A stretch of 64,000 nt of DNA, taken from NCBI RefSeq assembly GCF_014647055.1, contig NZ_BMOL01000008.1:1-64000 (forward strand), read 5' to 3'. The notes beneath the pieces are model-generated. The model had not been told where the DNA came from. It made no database searches and worked only from the letters and a program-made list of their open reading frames with translations. This stretch comes from Deinococcus aerolatus (GTDB lineage: Bacteria; Deinococcota; Deinococci; Deinococcales; Deinococcaceae). The position numbers and the translations under genes are program-made. This document shows, piece after piece, positions 30,662 to 45,578 of this stretch; the first letter of the stretch is position 1, and each line of letters begins with the position of its first letter.

Positions 30662-30894
30662 TCCTGGTCCTGCCCTCGGCGTGCTGCTGGCACTCGGCCC
30701 CGCGCCCAGGTCCGGCTGCGTATGGTGCACCAGCCTCGGCCGTTGGTGCAGCTGTCGGCGCAGTCCAGATTCAGGCGGATGCAGTGGGTCAGGTGCCCGG
30801 CGTGTTTGGTTTTGCCCAGGCCGGAGTGGGCGCGGGAGGTGCGGACCTGCGCGCACTCGAAACACGCGCTGATGCACGGGGTCAGGGGGTCCAT
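30662..30894 (-). pseudogene. Decayed Csp/DUF326 copper-storage-type protein
   Basis: The minus strand from ATG 30894 reads MDPLTPCISACFECAQV, then GHLTHCIRLNLDCADSCT, matching the Cys-rich four-helix Csp (DUF326) pattern. The frame then shifts to RLVHHTQPDLGA, and a third frame gives AECQQHAEG, resembling the family's C-terminal CEECERHA. The protein is interrupted by at least two frame changes and an internal deletion, and some helix-2 cysteines are lost. It ends inside or against the rluD 3' end. Intact relatives bind many Cu(I) ions. Confidence 0.6.
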
Positions 30895-31097
30895 ATCGAA
30901 GGGCGACCGGCCGGTCTGGGGAGGCGGACCGTACGTTCCCCGGGCATGGTGGATGACCTCCTCTTCAGGGTGGGGGAAGGGCCAGCCTCTCTCCAGGCGC
31001 TCTGAATGACGGCTCTGGCCAGCGCCGGCAGGAAGTCCAAAGAACGTCTCAAGCCTCCAGCGGGCAGGCGGCCACGGTTGTGGGCGACCTGAACTCC
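30895..31097. other. Intergenic sequence without a recognised gene
   Basis: About 200 GC-rich bases between the decayed Csp-type gene and the msrB promoter. No frame shows start signals or protein motifs. TAGACT at 31098-31103 is the msrB -10. Confidence 0.4.
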
Positions 31098-31109
31098 TAG
31101 ACTCTGGCC

Positions 31110-31574
31110 ATGACTGATCCCGTCAAAGCCCCCCAGTACAGCAAGCCCAGCGACGCCGAGCTGCGTGAGCGCCTGACGCCCGAGCAGTACCGCGTGACCC
31201 AGCACGAGGGTACCGAGCGGGCCTTTTCCGGCGAGTACTGGGACCATGAAGGCGACGGCATCTACGTGGACGTGGTGTCGGGCGAGCCGCTGTTTTCCAG
31301 CGCCGACAAGTACGACGCGGGCTGCGGCTGGCCCAGCTTCACCCGCCCCATTCAGGACGCACAGCTGACCGAGAACACCGACTACAAGATCGGCTACGCC
31401 CGCACCGAGGTCCGTTCCGGCACCGCGGATTCTCACCTGGGCCACGTCTTTCCCGATGGCCCGCAGGAGCAGGGCGGCCTGCGCTACTGCATCAACTCGG
31501 CGTCGTTGCGCTTTGTTCCGGCGGAGAAGCTGGAAGAAGAGGGGTACGGCCAGTACCGCCCTCTGTTCAGCTAG
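31110..31574 (+). CDS. msrB: Peptide-methionine (R)-S-oxide reductase
   Basis: A 154-residue repair enzyme reducing methionine-R-sulfoxide in proteins. Motifs are GCGWPSF (Cys72, likely resolving), [10 protein letters not shown] and [11 protein letters not shown] (catalytic Cys127). The two CxxC zinc pairs of some MsrBs are absent, so it is the zinc-free form. TAGACT precedes the ATG by six bases, and a clear terminator follows the stop. Fits an oxidative-stress-tolerant organism; not linked to msrA here. Confidence 0.95.
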   Translation: MTDPVKAPQYSKPSDAELRERLTPEQYRVTQHEGTERAFSGEYWDHEGDGIYVDVVSGEPLFSSADKYDAGCGWPSFTRPIQDAQLTENTDYKIGYARTEVRSGTADSHLGHVFPDGPQEQGGLRYCINSASLRFVPAEKLEEEGYGQYRPLFS

Positions 31575-31588
31575 GCCCCCCCGCCCCG

Positions 31589-31620
31589 GCCCTCTCCCTG
31601 GCGGAGGGGGCTGTTTTTAT
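31589..31620 (+). terminator. Rho-independent terminator of msrB
   Basis: GCCCTCTCC pairs with GGAGGGGGC (one G-U pair) and is followed by TGTTTTTATTT. Confidence 0.85.
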
Positions 31621-31674
31621 TTGCTGTCGCCGCCCTTCTGGAGGCCCTCTGGACGTACGAGGAGAGAGACCAGC

Positions 31675-32871
31675 TTACCGGACTGTCCAGCCGTGAAGCG
31701 TGCCGCCGCTGTCTCCCATCCACACCTGTGGGCCGACGCTCAGCAGATTGCTGGTGAGGGTGCCGCCCAGGGCCAGCTTCCCGGTCACCTGACAGGCGGC
31801 GCGGCAGTCCAGCGCCAGCAGGGTGCGGCGGTCCTGGGTTGGCAGCGCCAGCTGGCCCGGCGCAGTCAGGACCGCCGCGTTCAGGTTGCGGCTGCCGATG
31901 CCGTGGTTGGACAGCCCCCCGAAGGGCGCGGACGCGTTCAGCGCCTCACCTGCCGCCGTGTACTGCACCAGCTGGCCCCCGATGTGTGGCGTTCGCACCG
32001 CCCACAGCTGCCCGAACCCGACGACCGGGGCCAGCCAGCGGCTCGGCTGCCCGAAATCCGGACCCACAGCCCGGAAGGTCAGCGTGTCGCCGCTGCCTTC
32101 CACCAGCGCCAGTGCCCCGCCGCCGCTGGGGCTGGACCGGACGACGGCCAGCGTGTCCCTGTCGCCCGTCAGGCGGACGGGCCGGGCCTGCAGGTCCTCA
32201 AAAACCAGGGGGGCCGGCAGGCGCAGGCGGGACCGCACCTTCAGGCTATGCCGCTCGAACAGCGTGAGTTCGGTGGCCTCCACGGCGTCGCCCAGAATGC
32301 CGTGGGCGTAGCGTGCGGCGTCGGGCCGGGTCAGGGCCACCACCGCCTCGCCGGCGCCGTCCAGATCCGCCACGGTCAGCTGGGCGTCTGGCAGGGCGTG
32401 GGCCGCCGTCCGGGCCGACTCACGCCAGCCTCCGGCAGCAGGATCAAAGCGCACCAGATCGCCCGCCCGCGACACCGCCACGATGCCCGTGGGCAGGCAA
32501 ACCGGATGGGCCAGTGGGGAGAGGTCCGCGCCCGGCCCACCCTGCACCGCGCTGCCGTCCCACACCCGCAGCTGCCCCGCGTCGTTCACGCCCACCACCC
32601 GGCCCGAGCAGGCGGAGATAAAGGTGCTGGAAAAGTTCTTTGCCAGCTGCGTGACCTGACCGTTGCGCACGGCCAGCAGGTCACCTGCGGCGGTAACGGC
32701 GTAGACCTGGGGGCCTTCGCCTTCCGCCGCCAGCCATACCGCTGGGGCCGGCAGGGTCAGCGTCTGGGCTGCCGCCGGGAACGGCTGGGCGCACGCCGGC
32801 TGTGTGCCCAGCAGGGTCAGGACCAGCGCGCTCAGGCTCAGGCGGAAGGGTCGGGGATGGGCAGGGCACAT
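31675..32871 (-). CDS. Secreted protein, probable beta-propeller
   Basis: A 398-residue protein with an N-terminal signal peptide (LSLSALVLTLLGTQPACAQ). The mature region has repeated short strands of the type VYAVTAAGDLLAVRNGQV, VVGVNDAGQLRVWDG and GIVAVSRAGDLVRFDP, suggesting a PQQ- or WD-like propeller. No catalytic motif is seen. Function not recognised. It lies 74 bases downstream of a CAP-domain lipoprotein gene on the same strand. Confidence 0.6.
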   Translation of the reverse strand: MCPAHPRPFRLSLSALVLTLLGTQPACAQPFPAAAQTLTLPAPAVWLAAEGEGPQVYAVTAAGDLLAVRNGQVTQLAKNFSSTFISACSGRVVGVNDAGQLRVWDGSAVQGGPGADLSPLAHPVCLPTGIVAVSRAGDLVRFDPAAGGWRESARTAAHALPDAQLTVADLDGAGEAVVALTRPDAARYAHGILGDAVEATELTLFERHSLKVRSRLRLPAPLVFEDLQARPVRLTGDRDTLAVVRSSPSGGGALALVEGSGDTLTFRAVGPDFGQPSRWLAPVVGFGQLWAVRTPHIGGQLVQYTAAGEALNASAPFGGLSNHGIGSRNLNAAVLTAPGQLALPTQDRRTLLALDCRAACQVTGKLALGGTLTSNLLSVGPQVWMGDSGGTLHGWTVR

Positions 32872-32945
32872 GCCACAGGTACGGGCGGTTAGGTCCAGGG
32901 GTTCAAAGGCCCTACCCCCGCCACGCGCTCAGCGCATCCCAGGAC

Positions 32946-33743
32946 TCAGCGCGTCCCGAAATTCTGCACCCAGTAGCGCTTGCCGACCGCGTTCTGCGCC
33001 AGACCGATGCCCAGTTCGCGGTACTCGGCGTTCATCAGGTTGCGGCAGTGGCCCTCGCTGCTTAGCCAACCGCTGACCACCTCCTGCGCGTCGGCCTGCC
33101 CGGCGGCGATGTTCTCGGCAATGGCGCGCCAGCTGTATCCGGCTGCGTTGATGCGGTCCTTGGGTGCCCGTCCGTCCGGGCTGATGTGGTTGAAGTAGTT
33201 GCGGGCGGCCATGTCGGCGGCGTGGGCCTGGGCCGCCGCACCCAGCCGCGCCTCGGACTCCAGGGGGGGCGCGGGCGGGTAGGCGCTGCGCCCGCAGGTC
33301 TGGCCCCTGGCCCGCGCGGCGTTGGTCAGCTCCAGCACCTGCCGGGTCAGCGCGTCCAGCCGCTGTGGGGTGGGGGGCGGCGGGGCCGTGACCCGCACAC
33401 GGAAGTCGGCCAGGACGTGGCCTGACCCGGTCTGGGTGGCCCGCACCGATGCCTGCCCCGCCCCGCCCGCGCGCGCCAGCCCACCGGCCGAGATCGTCAC
33501 GACGCCTGGATCGCTGCTGGTCCAGGTCAGGTGGCCCGGCGGCACCGGGCGTCCGTTGAGGGTGACCTCAAGCTGCATGTCCTGGCCCAGCGTCATGTTC
33601 CGTGCTGTGGCGGCGGGAACCACCTGGGCTGTGGGCAGCGCTGGCCCGCCCGCCTCCGGCTGGGCGGCGCGGTGCGACACGGTGCAGGCCCCCAGCGCGG
33701 GCACGAGACAGGCGAGCAGAAGCAGGCGAGAGAGGCGGCGCAC
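32946..33743 (-). CDS. CAP/SCP-domain lipoprotein with Ig-like domain
   Basis: A 265-residue lipoprotein (lipobox ALGAC, Cys20). Residues about 50-125 form a Big_2-type Ig-like domain (GRPVPPGHLTWTSSDPGVV). The C-terminal ~140 residues form a CAP (SCP-like) domain with AAQAHAADMAARNYFNHIS, YSWRAIAENIAAGQ and GHCRNLMNAEYRELGIG, including the conserved His and Glu residues. Roles reported for bacterial CAP proteins vary and are mostly unknown. The GTG at 33743 is chosen because TCTAAT lies six bases upstream, the same layout as its paralogue. Confidence 0.82.
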   Translation of the reverse strand: MRRLSRLLLLACLVPALGACTVSHRAAQPEAGGPALPTAQVVPAATARNMTLGQDMQLEVTLNGRPVPPGHLTWTSSDPGVVTISAGGLARAGGAGQASVRATQTGSGHVLADFRVRVTAPPPPTPQRLDALTRQVLELTNAARARGQTCGRSAYPPAPPLESEARLGAAAQAHAADMAARNYFNHISPDGRAPKDRINAAGYSWRAIAENIAAGQADAQEVVSGWLSSEGHCRNLMNAEYRELGIGLAQNAVGKRYWVQNFGTR

Positions 33744-33942
33744 CCGGTCATTAGAGCACCCGCCGAACGGCGAGAGGCCGCTGCCCGTCACCTTTGAATC
33801 ACGGCGGGCGGTGGGGAAATTGGTGAGGATCAGGTTTGGCAGATCGGTTCCTGTAGAAAGAGGAGAACAGCGGCGCAAAGAGAACAACGGCGTCAGGGAA
33901 TTCCCCGATACCGTTGCTCAAGATCTTAAAATAACAGCTTGA

Positions 33943-34806
33943 TCAGCGGGCGCCGAAATCCTGCACCCAGTAGTGGGCGTAGCTGCCGCCTTTGGCGTAG
34001 CCCACGCCCAGTTCGCGGAAGCTGGGGTTCATGATGTTGCGGCAGTGGCCCTCGCTCTGGAGCCAGCCGGCCACAACCTGCTGGGGGGTGGACTGCCCGG
34101 CGGCGATGTTCTCGCCGATGGTGCGGTACGCGTAACCCGTGGCCTGGATGCGCTGCACGAAGGTCCGCCCGTCCTTGCTGGTGTGGCTGAAGTAGTTCTG
34201 GGCGGCCATGTCGCTGGCGTGGCCCTGCGCAGCCTGCCCCAGCTGGGCGTTCAGGGTGACGGCGGGGGCCGCGGCAAAGCTGGCCGCGCCGCAGTTCCGG
34301 GCCTGGGCGCGGGCCGCGTTCACCAGCTGAAGCACCTGCTGCGCGGTGTCACCAGAGGCGGGCGGTGCAGGAGGCGTGGGGGTTGGTGTCGGGGTGGGGG
34401 CCGGTGCGGGCGCACTGGCGGCGGCCACGGTCACGCTGAAGTCCAGGAAGGCGCTGGGGTTGCTGACCAGGGTGGTGCGGACCACCGCGCTGCCGGCAGC
34501 GACGGCCTTGACCAGGCCCGTTTGCGTCACTGTGGCGACGGCAGCGTTGCTGGTGGTCCACCGCAGCTGTCCTGGCTGGGCCGGTTGCCCGCCGACGTAG
34601 ATGTTGATCTGCTGGGTCTGGCCCGCCGTGAGGCTCAGCGCCCCGGAGATGGCCTGGGCGCTCAGGACGTCGCCGGCCACCGCGCCGCTGCTGGCGTTAG
34701 GTGCGGAGGCAAGGTCCTGAGGCGCAGGCGCGGTTCCGCAGGCACTCAGGATGACAGATAGGGTCAGGGCGGCAAGGCCACTGGAACGTTTCAGGGAAAA
34801 AGGCAC
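33943..34806 (-). CDS. CAP/SCP-domain lipoprotein with Ig-like domain, paralogue
   Basis: A 287-residue lipoprotein (lipobox ILSAC, Cys23) with the same layout as the next gene: Big_2-like domain (GQPAQPGQLRWTTSNAAVA), a Pro/Thr-rich linker, then a CAP domain with QGHASDMAAQNYFSHTS, YRTIGENIAAGQ and GHCRNIMNPSFRELGVG. TCTAAT (minus strand, 34814-34819) lies seven bases before GTG 34806; an ATG at 34815 is the alternative start. The two genes are a tandem duplication with diverged linkers. Confidence 0.82.
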   Translation of the reverse strand: MPFSLKRSSGLAALTLSVILSACGTAPAPQDLASAPNASSGAVAGDVLSAQAISGALSLTAGQTQQINIYVGGQPAQPGQLRWTTSNAAVATVTQTGLVKAVAAGSAVVRTTLVSNPSAFLDFSVTVAAASAPAPAPTPTPTPTPPAPPASGDTAQQVLQLVNAARAQARNCGAASFAAAPAVTLNAQLGQAAQGHASDMAAQNYFSHTSKDGRTFVQRIQATGYAYRTIGENIAAGQSTPQQVVAGWLQSEGHCRNIMNPSFRELGVGYAKGGSYAHYWVQDFGAR

Positions 34807-34991
34807 GTCCGTCATTAGACTTCGGCAAATCCTCTTTACCGTGAGGATAGATTTCTCATCTCTCATGAAACGCTGGCCTGCTTCTGGGTGCATGGCAACC
34901 ATTGTTTTACACTTGCCGTCACAATTCTATTTTCTCATGCTATCTAAATAAGAACCCGCGTGTGTCCTGAAGTAATGATGGAAAAGATACG

Positions 34992-35687
34992 CTAGATGGG
35001 TTCGGTAAGGCTAAAATTTACAGTTTCCACTGCGGACAATGGGCCGTCTGTGGCAAAGATGGATAGATCGGGGACGGAAACGCGCAGGTGCTGGCCCAGC
35101 GCCGCCGCCGTCCGCAGCAGGGCGCCAGCGGCGGCGGCATCCAACGCACCCCACAGGTGGGCCGCGCCGCCCGTCCCGCTGGCCTGCCACAGCAGCGCCC
35201 CCACGGCCTCGCCCGCAGGGTTGTAGGCCAGCAGCGGCAGGTACCCGCGCTGCCCTTCCAGCCGCGCGGCCAGATGCCGGGCCAGCGGTGTGGCCCACTC
35301 TGGCGTGCCGTGTGCTGCGGTCAGCACACCGGCCCACTGCGGCAGGTGCAGGCGGCTGATCTGCTCGACCACAATGTCGGCGTCGTTGGGTTCGCCCAGC
35401 AGCAACGTCCCCGCCCCCAGCGTCCCGACCTCCAGCGTCGCCATCTTCCGCGCCCCGGCGACAGACGAGAGCGAGGCCAGCAGCGGCGGAAGCTTGTGCG
35501 CTGTATGCCACGCCAGGGCAGAACGCAGATCCGGCACAACTTGTGGCAGATACGTCGCGTTCAGGCCCAGCACGTTCACGCCCGGTGTCAGCAGCGTGAC
35601 TGCCCCCGCCTCCTCCCGCTGAAAGGTGGACAGCGGCGCGAAATACTCGGTCAGTTCGGTCAGGACGGGGGGAAGCACGGCGCCCAA
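34992..35687 (-). CDS. Hypothetical protein (possible GNAT-like fold)
   Basis: A 231-residue cytoplasmic protein rich in Ala, Leu and Gly. Segments such as LLAYNPAGEAVGALLWQAS and AAAAGALLRTAAALGQHLRV recall the central strands and helix of GNAT acetyltransferases, but the acetyl-CoA P-loop signature is not clear. Start uncertain: TTG at 35687, three bases after the tautomerase stop, or GTG at 35678. Probably co-transcribed with the tautomerase gene. Confidence 0.55.
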   Translation of the reverse strand: MGAVLPPVLTELTEYFAPLSTFQREEAGAVTLLTPGVNVLGLNATYLPQVVPDLRSALAWHTAHKLPPLLASLSSVAGARKMATLEVGTLGAGTLLLGEPNDADIVVEQISRLHLPQWAGVLTAAHGTPEWATPLARHLAARLEGQRGYLPLLAYNPAGEAVGALLWQASGTGGAAHLWGALDAAAAGALLRTAAALGQHLRVSVPDLSIFATDGPLSAVETVNFSLTEPI

Positions 35688-35690
35688 CGC

Positions 35691-35894
35691 CTACGGCTGC
35701 CGCTTGCGGTGCTCGGAGGCCAGTTCGCCCGCGTGGCCGCAGTTCTCTGGCTCCACCTCGTCGATCACGACATGGACGCTCTCGGGCCGCTTGCCCAGCA
35801 GGCTCTGCAGGGTGGCGGTGATTTCCCGGACGATCTGGGCTTTCTGTTCAGTCGTGATGTCCTTGCGGGTCTGCCGGACGTTGGTGTGGGGCAT
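35691..35894 (-). CDS. 4-oxalocrotonate tautomerase family protein
   Basis: A 67-residue tautomerase-type protein. After Met removal the catalytic Pro is N-terminal (MPHTNVRQTRKDITTEQK), followed by IVREITATLQSLLGK and a conserved VHVVIDEV strand. TAGAAT (minus strand, 35902-35907) lies seven bases before the ATG. Members form small oligomers that tautomerise enol or keto acids; the substrate here is unknown. Confidence 0.8.
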   Translation of the reverse strand: MPHTNVRQTRKDITTEQKAQIVREITATLQSLLGKRPESVHVVIDEVEPENCGHAGELASEHRKRQP

Positions 35895-35973
35895 GCGGGC
35901 AATTCTAAGCGCGCGAGGAAAATGGAGCCGCCGGAAAGATCCAATGGCTCCATTCACGCGCTGCCTGCTGAGC

Positions 35974-37434
<1,461 letters not shown>

Positions 37435-37523
37435 ATCGGGAAAAACGTAGCACGGGGCCAAAATCCCGAATGTGCGGGTTGCTGGAGAATCGGGCGACGG
37501 CGGGGCGGGTACGGCTCAGGTCT

Positions 37524-38018
37524 TCAGGACGAGTTGCCGCTGGCCGACGCGTCGTTCTGCTCGTCTTCCAGCGCCTTGAAGGCGCACACCGCCGCCAGGG
37601 CCGCCAGCGCAGGCGGAATCTGGCCGAACTGCAACTCCACGTCCTTGCCGTCCAGCCGTCCGCCGATGCGTCCATGCAGAGTGGGGCCATCCCGCCGCAG
37701 CTCCACGTCCTTGCCCGCGATCCGGCCCGAGAAACGGCCCGTGATGCTGTCGGCGCCGACCTTCAGTTCCACGTTGTCGCCGTCGATGCGTCCGCCCAGC
37801 CGCACTTCCACCCGCTGGCCGTCCACCGCACCGTGCGCGTCGAAGCCGCCGAACACGCCGCCAATTCGCCCGTCCACCTCGCCGCCCTTCAGGGTCAGGT
37901 CGATGTCCTTGCCGCCAAAGTGCCCACCGATGCGTCCGCGCAGGCGTTCGCCGTCCCACTTCGCCTTGATGTCGTAGCCCGCCGTGAGGCCGCCCATGCG
38001 TCCGTCGAGATCGCTCAT
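37524..38018 (-). CDS. Protein of six 22-residue GRIGG repeats
   Basis: A 164-residue protein of unknown function. Residues about 5-136 are six consecutive 22-residue units without gaps, with consensus x-G-R-I-G-G-x-x-x-G-K-D-V-E-L and a variable D-G tail, e.g. [20 protein letters not shown] and [20 protein letters not shown]. Alternating hydrophobic residues and paired Gly suggest a beta-solenoid or beta-roll. The C-terminus is a short hydrophobic helix ([14 protein letters not shown]) and an acidic/Ser tail. No signal peptide. Encoded just upstream of the AAA+ ATPase. Confidence 0.7.
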   Translation of the reverse strand: MSDLDGRMGGLTAGYDIKAKWDGERLRGRIGGHFGGKDIDLTLKGGEVDGRIGGVFGGFDAHGAVDGQRVEVRLGGRIDGDNVELKVGADSITGRFSGRIAGKDVELRRDGPTLHGRIGGRLDGKDVELQFGQIPPALAALAAVCAFKALEDEQNDASASGNSS

Positions 38019-38215
38019 GGGGACATGATGGCAGAGGGGCAGGGGGGAGTGGCACTGCGCTGGGCAGGGTTTGGGGGCGTGGTAGGTGGGAGTTGGCGGC
38101 CAACCTTCCTGTCCACACGGCCTTCTCCGTGACGCTACGGAGGGCGAGCCCGATGGCGCCGTGTCGCCCGGCTGTGGCTTGCCCGTCTTTCCTCTGCGGC
38201 GGCCCAGGCGGGAAG

Positions 38216-38250
38216 GAGAAAACAGGCGGGAGCCATCATGCTCCCGCCTG
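38216..38250 (-). terminator. Terminator of the gcv operon
   Basis: On the minus strand CAGGCGGGAG pairs with CTCCCGCCTG and is followed by TTTTCTCC, 30 bases past the gcvP stop. Confidence 0.85.
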
Positions 38251-38279
38251 CTTCTCTAGGCGATCAAACTTAACTGGGA

Positions 38280-41144
<2,865 letters not shown>

Positions 41145-41293
41145 GGCAAACTCCTTGGGTGGGGTAAAAAAAGGTGGCAAGCCCGGTGGTGCTCTATGGC
41201 CTGCCCAGAGAGGAAAGGGGCACAAGTCATCCTGGCCCCTGTTCATCAACCATCAGCGTTGACCAATCGACGGTGCTTGGCCTCAGGTTGTGC

Positions 41294-41659
41294 TTAGCCT
41301 TCCGCTGTTTCGGTGTAGGCCGCCGCGTCCATCAGGTCCGCGCTGGCCTCGGTCACGTCCAGCTTGAACAGCCAGCCGTTCTCGTAGGGCGATGAGTTGA
41401 CCAGTTCGGGGTTGCCGCTCAGCTCGTCGTTGACGGCGGTCACGGTGCCGCTGGCGGGGGCGTAGATGTCGCTGGCGGTCTTGACCGATTCCACCACGGC
41501 AATGGTGTCGCCCGCCGTGACCTCGCGGCCCACTTCAGGCAGTTCCACGTACACCACGTCGCCCAGCTGGTCCTGCGCGAAGTCGGAAATGCCGACGGTG
41601 CCGTCTTCGGAGAGCCATTCGTGCGAGGTAGCGTACTTCAGTTCAGTGGGGGTGTTCAT
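41294..41659 (-). CDS. gcvH: Glycine cleavage system H protein
   Basis: A 121-residue lipoyl carrier shuttling the aminomethyl intermediate between GcvP and GcvT. The lipoylation site is Lys60 in [14 protein letters not shown]. Family motifs [27 protein letters not shown] and [11 protein letters not shown] are present. AGGAGAATCAATC lies before the ATG. Confidence 0.97.
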   Translation of the reverse strand: MNTPTELKYATSHEWLSEDGTVGISDFAQDQLGDVVYVELPEVGREVTAGDTIAVVESVKTASDIYAPASGTVTAVNDELSGNPELVNSSPYENGWLFKLDVTEASADLMDAAAYTETAEG

Positions 41660-41736
41660 GATTGATTCTCCTGTGTTCTGGGGGGAAGGGATTGTAGGCG
41701 GGGGAACGTGCGGTTTCTGACAGGTGCTTACTGTGC

Positions 41737-42822
<1,086 letters not shown>

Positions 42823-42884
42823 CCTGAAATGGTAGCCGAGCAGGGGGGCGGGTGTCCGGGCGTGCCGGACGTCAACCGGGGCTC

Positions 42885-43556
42885 TTACTCCAGTGCGTGG
42901 AACGTTTCCAGCGTGACGCGCTCGGGGAACTTGCGAATAAAGTCCACGGTGCTCAGCGCCTGGGTGCGGTGGCAGGCGATGGCCTGCAATTTGCGGGTGA
43001 TGTGCCCGGTCACGTCGCGCTGTACGTTCGGCGGCAGCCACTCGGCGCGCAACGCCTCGTTCTCGGGGGGCGTGGCGCTGGCGTAGTACCACAGCGCGGG
43101 GCGGTTTCCTTCCGGCAGGCGGTCCCAGGCGGCCTTGACGGCGCGGTGGGTGGTGACGTGATCGGGGTGGCCGTTGCTGCCGTTGGGCGGAAAGGTCAGC
43201 ACGGTTTCGGGGCGGTGGCGGGTCATGGCCTCGTGGGCCACGTCGATCAGCGCCTCCAGCGGCTGGTCTTTCAGGTACTTGTCGGGAAAGGCGTGCTGTT
43301 CGTGGACGCTGCCGGGGGTGGTGGTCAGGCCAATCACTTCCAGGCAGGCGGCCAGTTCCACCTCGCGCATGCGGGCCAGTTCCTCCGGCCCCTCGGCCAG
43401 CCCCAGGGTGCGGCCCGCCTCGCCGCGCGTCAGGGTGACCAGCCCGCAGCGGTGGCCTCCCGCGAGCAGCTGCATCAGCGTGCCGGACGCGCCGTAGACT
43501 TCGTCGTCGGGGTGGGGAACGATCAGCAGCAATTTCATGTTCTGGGCCTCGGACAT
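42885..43556 (-). CDS. PIG-L family deacetylase (BshB/MshB-like)
   Basis: A 223-residue cytoplasmic LmbE/PIG-L zinc deacetylase. The metal motif is [30 protein letters not shown] supplies the distal His residues. Relatives include BshB and MshB, which deacetylate GlcNAc conjugates in low-molecular-weight thiol synthesis; Deinococcus makes bacillithiol, so a BshB role is plausible but unproven. TATGCT (minus strand, 43564-43569) lies seven bases before the ATG at 43556. It is divergent from a three-gene GNAT operon and 62 bases upstream of gcvT. Confidence 0.82.
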   Translation of the reverse strand: MSEAQNMKLLLIVPHPDDEVYGASGTLMQLLAGGHRCGLVTLTRGEAGRTLGLAEGPEELARMREVELAACLEVIGLTTTPGSVHEQHAFPDKYLKDQPLEALIDVAHEAMTRHRPETVLTFPPNGSNGHPDHVTTHRAVKAAWDRLPEGNRPALWYYASATPPENEALRAEWLPPNVQRDVTGHITRKLQAIACHRTQALSTVDFIRKFPERVTLETFHALE

Positions 43557-43617
43557 GCCCGTCAGCATAAGCGTGCTGGCGGATGCGCGGCGCAATCGGG
43601 CGGGTGAACAATACACC

Positions 43618-44607
43618 ATGACCACTTTCTCGCTGCGGGAGTTCCGCAAACCACAGGACTACGCCGCCGTCGCAGACGTGCTGAACGCCAGCAACCCGTC
43701 CTGGCCGCTGACGCCCGAACTCTTGCAGACCTGGGACGAGTCGCGCGATCTGGCGCTGTTCTACACCGAGGTGCTGGCCGAGCAGGACGGGCGCGTTGTC
43801 GCGGCAGGCGGCATCGGTCACGACGATTTTGCCTTTGAGGACTGGCGCTACTTCGGTCAGATGGGGGTCCACCCGGACTACCGGGGACAGGGCATAGGCA
43901 CGGCGCTCCATGACGAACTGCTGCGCCGGGTGCGTGAGCGTGGGGCGCGTGAAGTTCGCACCATGTCCAGCGACGAGGCCACCGACGCACCGGGCCGGGC
44001 CTTTCTGGAGAAACGCGGTTACGTGGCGGCCTGGGAACGCTACGAGTCGCGGCTGAACACGGCGGACGTGGACCTTGCCCGCTTTGATGACCTGATGGCC
44101 TCGGTGGCCCAGGACGGGATCGAATTGCGCTCGTTGAACGACCTGCAAGACGAGCCACAGCGCAACCGCTGGCTGCACGAGCTGGACTGGGAACTGTTTC
44201 AGGACGTGCCGATGGGCATGACCCTGACCAAACGCCCGCTGGACGCCTGGGTTAAGCAGGAACTGGAAGACCCCACGCTGGCTGCCGGTCTCTCCTTCGT
44301 GGCCGTCCGTCCTGGCCGGCATGACCCGCTGACTGGCCCGTATGTCGGCTACAGCACGCTGGGGCGCAATCCATCCGGCTTTTACTACATAGGCATGACC
44401 GGGGTGAAGCGGGGGGATCGGGGCAAGGGCATCGCAAAAGCGCTGAAAGTGGCGGCCATGCGCGGCCTTGATGCAGCGGGCGGCGGCGAGATTCGCACCT
44501 TCAACGATCCGCCCAACGTCGCCATGATCGGAATGAATGAACAACTGGGGTTTAAACGGACCTCTACCCGCTACCGCTATGAGTTGAAACTGGAGGACAC
44601 CCCATGA
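43618..44607 (+). CDS. Two-domain GNAT acetyltransferase, copy 1
   Basis: A 329-residue protein with two GNAT domains. The N-terminal one has the acetyl-CoA loop [19 protein letters not shown]; the C-terminal one has [19 protein letters not shown] and [15 protein letters not shown]. Two-domain GNATs include mycothiol synthase and many small-molecule acetyltransferases; the substrate is unknown. It overlaps the next gene by four bases (ATGA). The possible -10 AACAAT is only five bases before the ATG. Confidence 0.85.
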   Translation: MTTFSLREFRKPQDYAAVADVLNASNPSWPLTPELLQTWDESRDLALFYTEVLAEQDGRVVAAGGIGHDDFAFEDWRYFGQMGVHPDYRGQGIGTALHDELLRRVRERGAREVRTMSSDEATDAPGRAFLEKRGYVAAWERYESRLNTADVDLARFDDLMASVAQDGIELRSLNDLQDEPQRNRWLHELDWELFQDVPMGMTLTKRPLDAWVKQELEDPTLAAGLSFVAVRPGRHDPLTGPYVGYSTLGRNPSGFYYIGMTGVKRGDRGKGIAKALKVAAMRGLDAAGGGEIRTFNDPPNVAMIGMNEQLGFKRTSTRYRYELKLEDTP

Positions 44608-45578
44608 CGGCAGCCACTCTGACCCTCCGCCCCGCCACCGACGCGGATCTGCCGGCCCTGGCGCGACTGATGAGCGGGGCCAATCCGCGCCACCCGGTCA
44701 CGCCGCAGACCTGGGCGCAGGAGATCGCCGAACTGCGCGGGCATCCGCTGGGCCTGCACTTCACGCAGTGGCTGGCCGAGCAGGACGGGCAGCCGGTGGG
44801 CACGGCGCTGACCCTGCATCTGGCCGGGATGCACCACCCGGACCGCTACTGGGCCGAGGTGCTTGTTCCCCCACCGCACGCGCGGCGCGGCGTGGGGGGA
44901 CGGCTGGCCGCCACGCTGGAGGCCCACCTGCAAGCACGCGGAGCGCGTGAGGTGCTGTCCGGCGCGTACGAGGACGAGCCGTGGGCGCTGAACTTTCTGA
45001 CCCGGCGCGGCTTTTCCGAGACCATGCGGTACTTCGACAACGTGCTGGACATGGCTGAATTCGACGCTTCCGCCTGGGCCGAGGAGTCACAACTGCCGGA
45101 TGGTCTGCGCGCCGTCTCGCTGGCCGAACTGATGGCACAGGTGGGCGTGGACGCCGCCGTCACCGCCTTCCACGCCGCCTTTGCCGAGGTTCGCGAGGAC
45201 GTGCCGCGGTCGGGTGTTGCCACGCCGCTGACGCTGGAGGTGTTCCGCGCCCGCCTGAAAGGCCCGCAATTCTTCCCCGAAGGCATCCTGCTGGCCGTCA
45301 CGGACGCGGGCGAGGTGGTGGCCCTGTCCGAGCTGCGGCCCAACGACAGCGATCCGGCGCGGCTGGACACCGGCCTGACCGGTACCCGCAGGGCGTGGCG
45401 GCGGCGCGGGCTGGCGCTGGCCCTCAAGCTGGCGGCGCTGCGGCTGGCGGGGGACATGGGGATTCGTGAGGTCTGGACCGGCAACGCGGACACCAACCTT
45501 CCCATGCTGGCGCTGAACGAACGTCTGGGCTTCTGCCCGCGCCCGGCATTTATCGAGATGCGCTGGGGGGGCGTGTGA
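44604..45578 (+). CDS. Two-domain GNAT acetyltransferase, copy 2
   Basis: A 324-residue paralogue of the flanking genes. The N-terminal domain has [20 protein letters not shown], then [20 protein letters not shown]. The C-terminal domain has [20 protein letters not shown] and [13 protein letters not shown]. It overlaps both neighbours by four bases, so the three are translationally coupled. The pantetheine-binding loops look intact in both halves. Confidence 0.85.
   Translation: MTAATLTLRPATDADLPALARLMSGANPRHPVTPQTWAQEIAELRGHPLGLHFTQWLAEQDGQPVGTALTLHLAGMHHPDRYWAEVLVPPPHARRGVGGRLAATLEAHLQARGAREVLSGAYEDEPWALNFLTRRGFSETMRYFDNVLDMAEFDASAWAEESQLPDGLRAVSLAELMAQVGVDAAVTAFHAAFAEVREDVPRSGVATPLTLEVFRARLKGPQFFPEGILLAVTDAGEVVALSELRPNDSDPARLDTGLTGTRRAWRRRGLALALKLAALRLAGDMGIREVWTGNADTNLPMLALNERLGFCPRPAFIEMRWGGV

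Noticed and set aside
42823..42884. Glycine riboswitch before gcvT
   Set aside because: Only 62 bases separate gcvT from the upstream deacetylase gene, and the TACCAT -10 sits six bases before the GTG, leaving no room for an aptamer.
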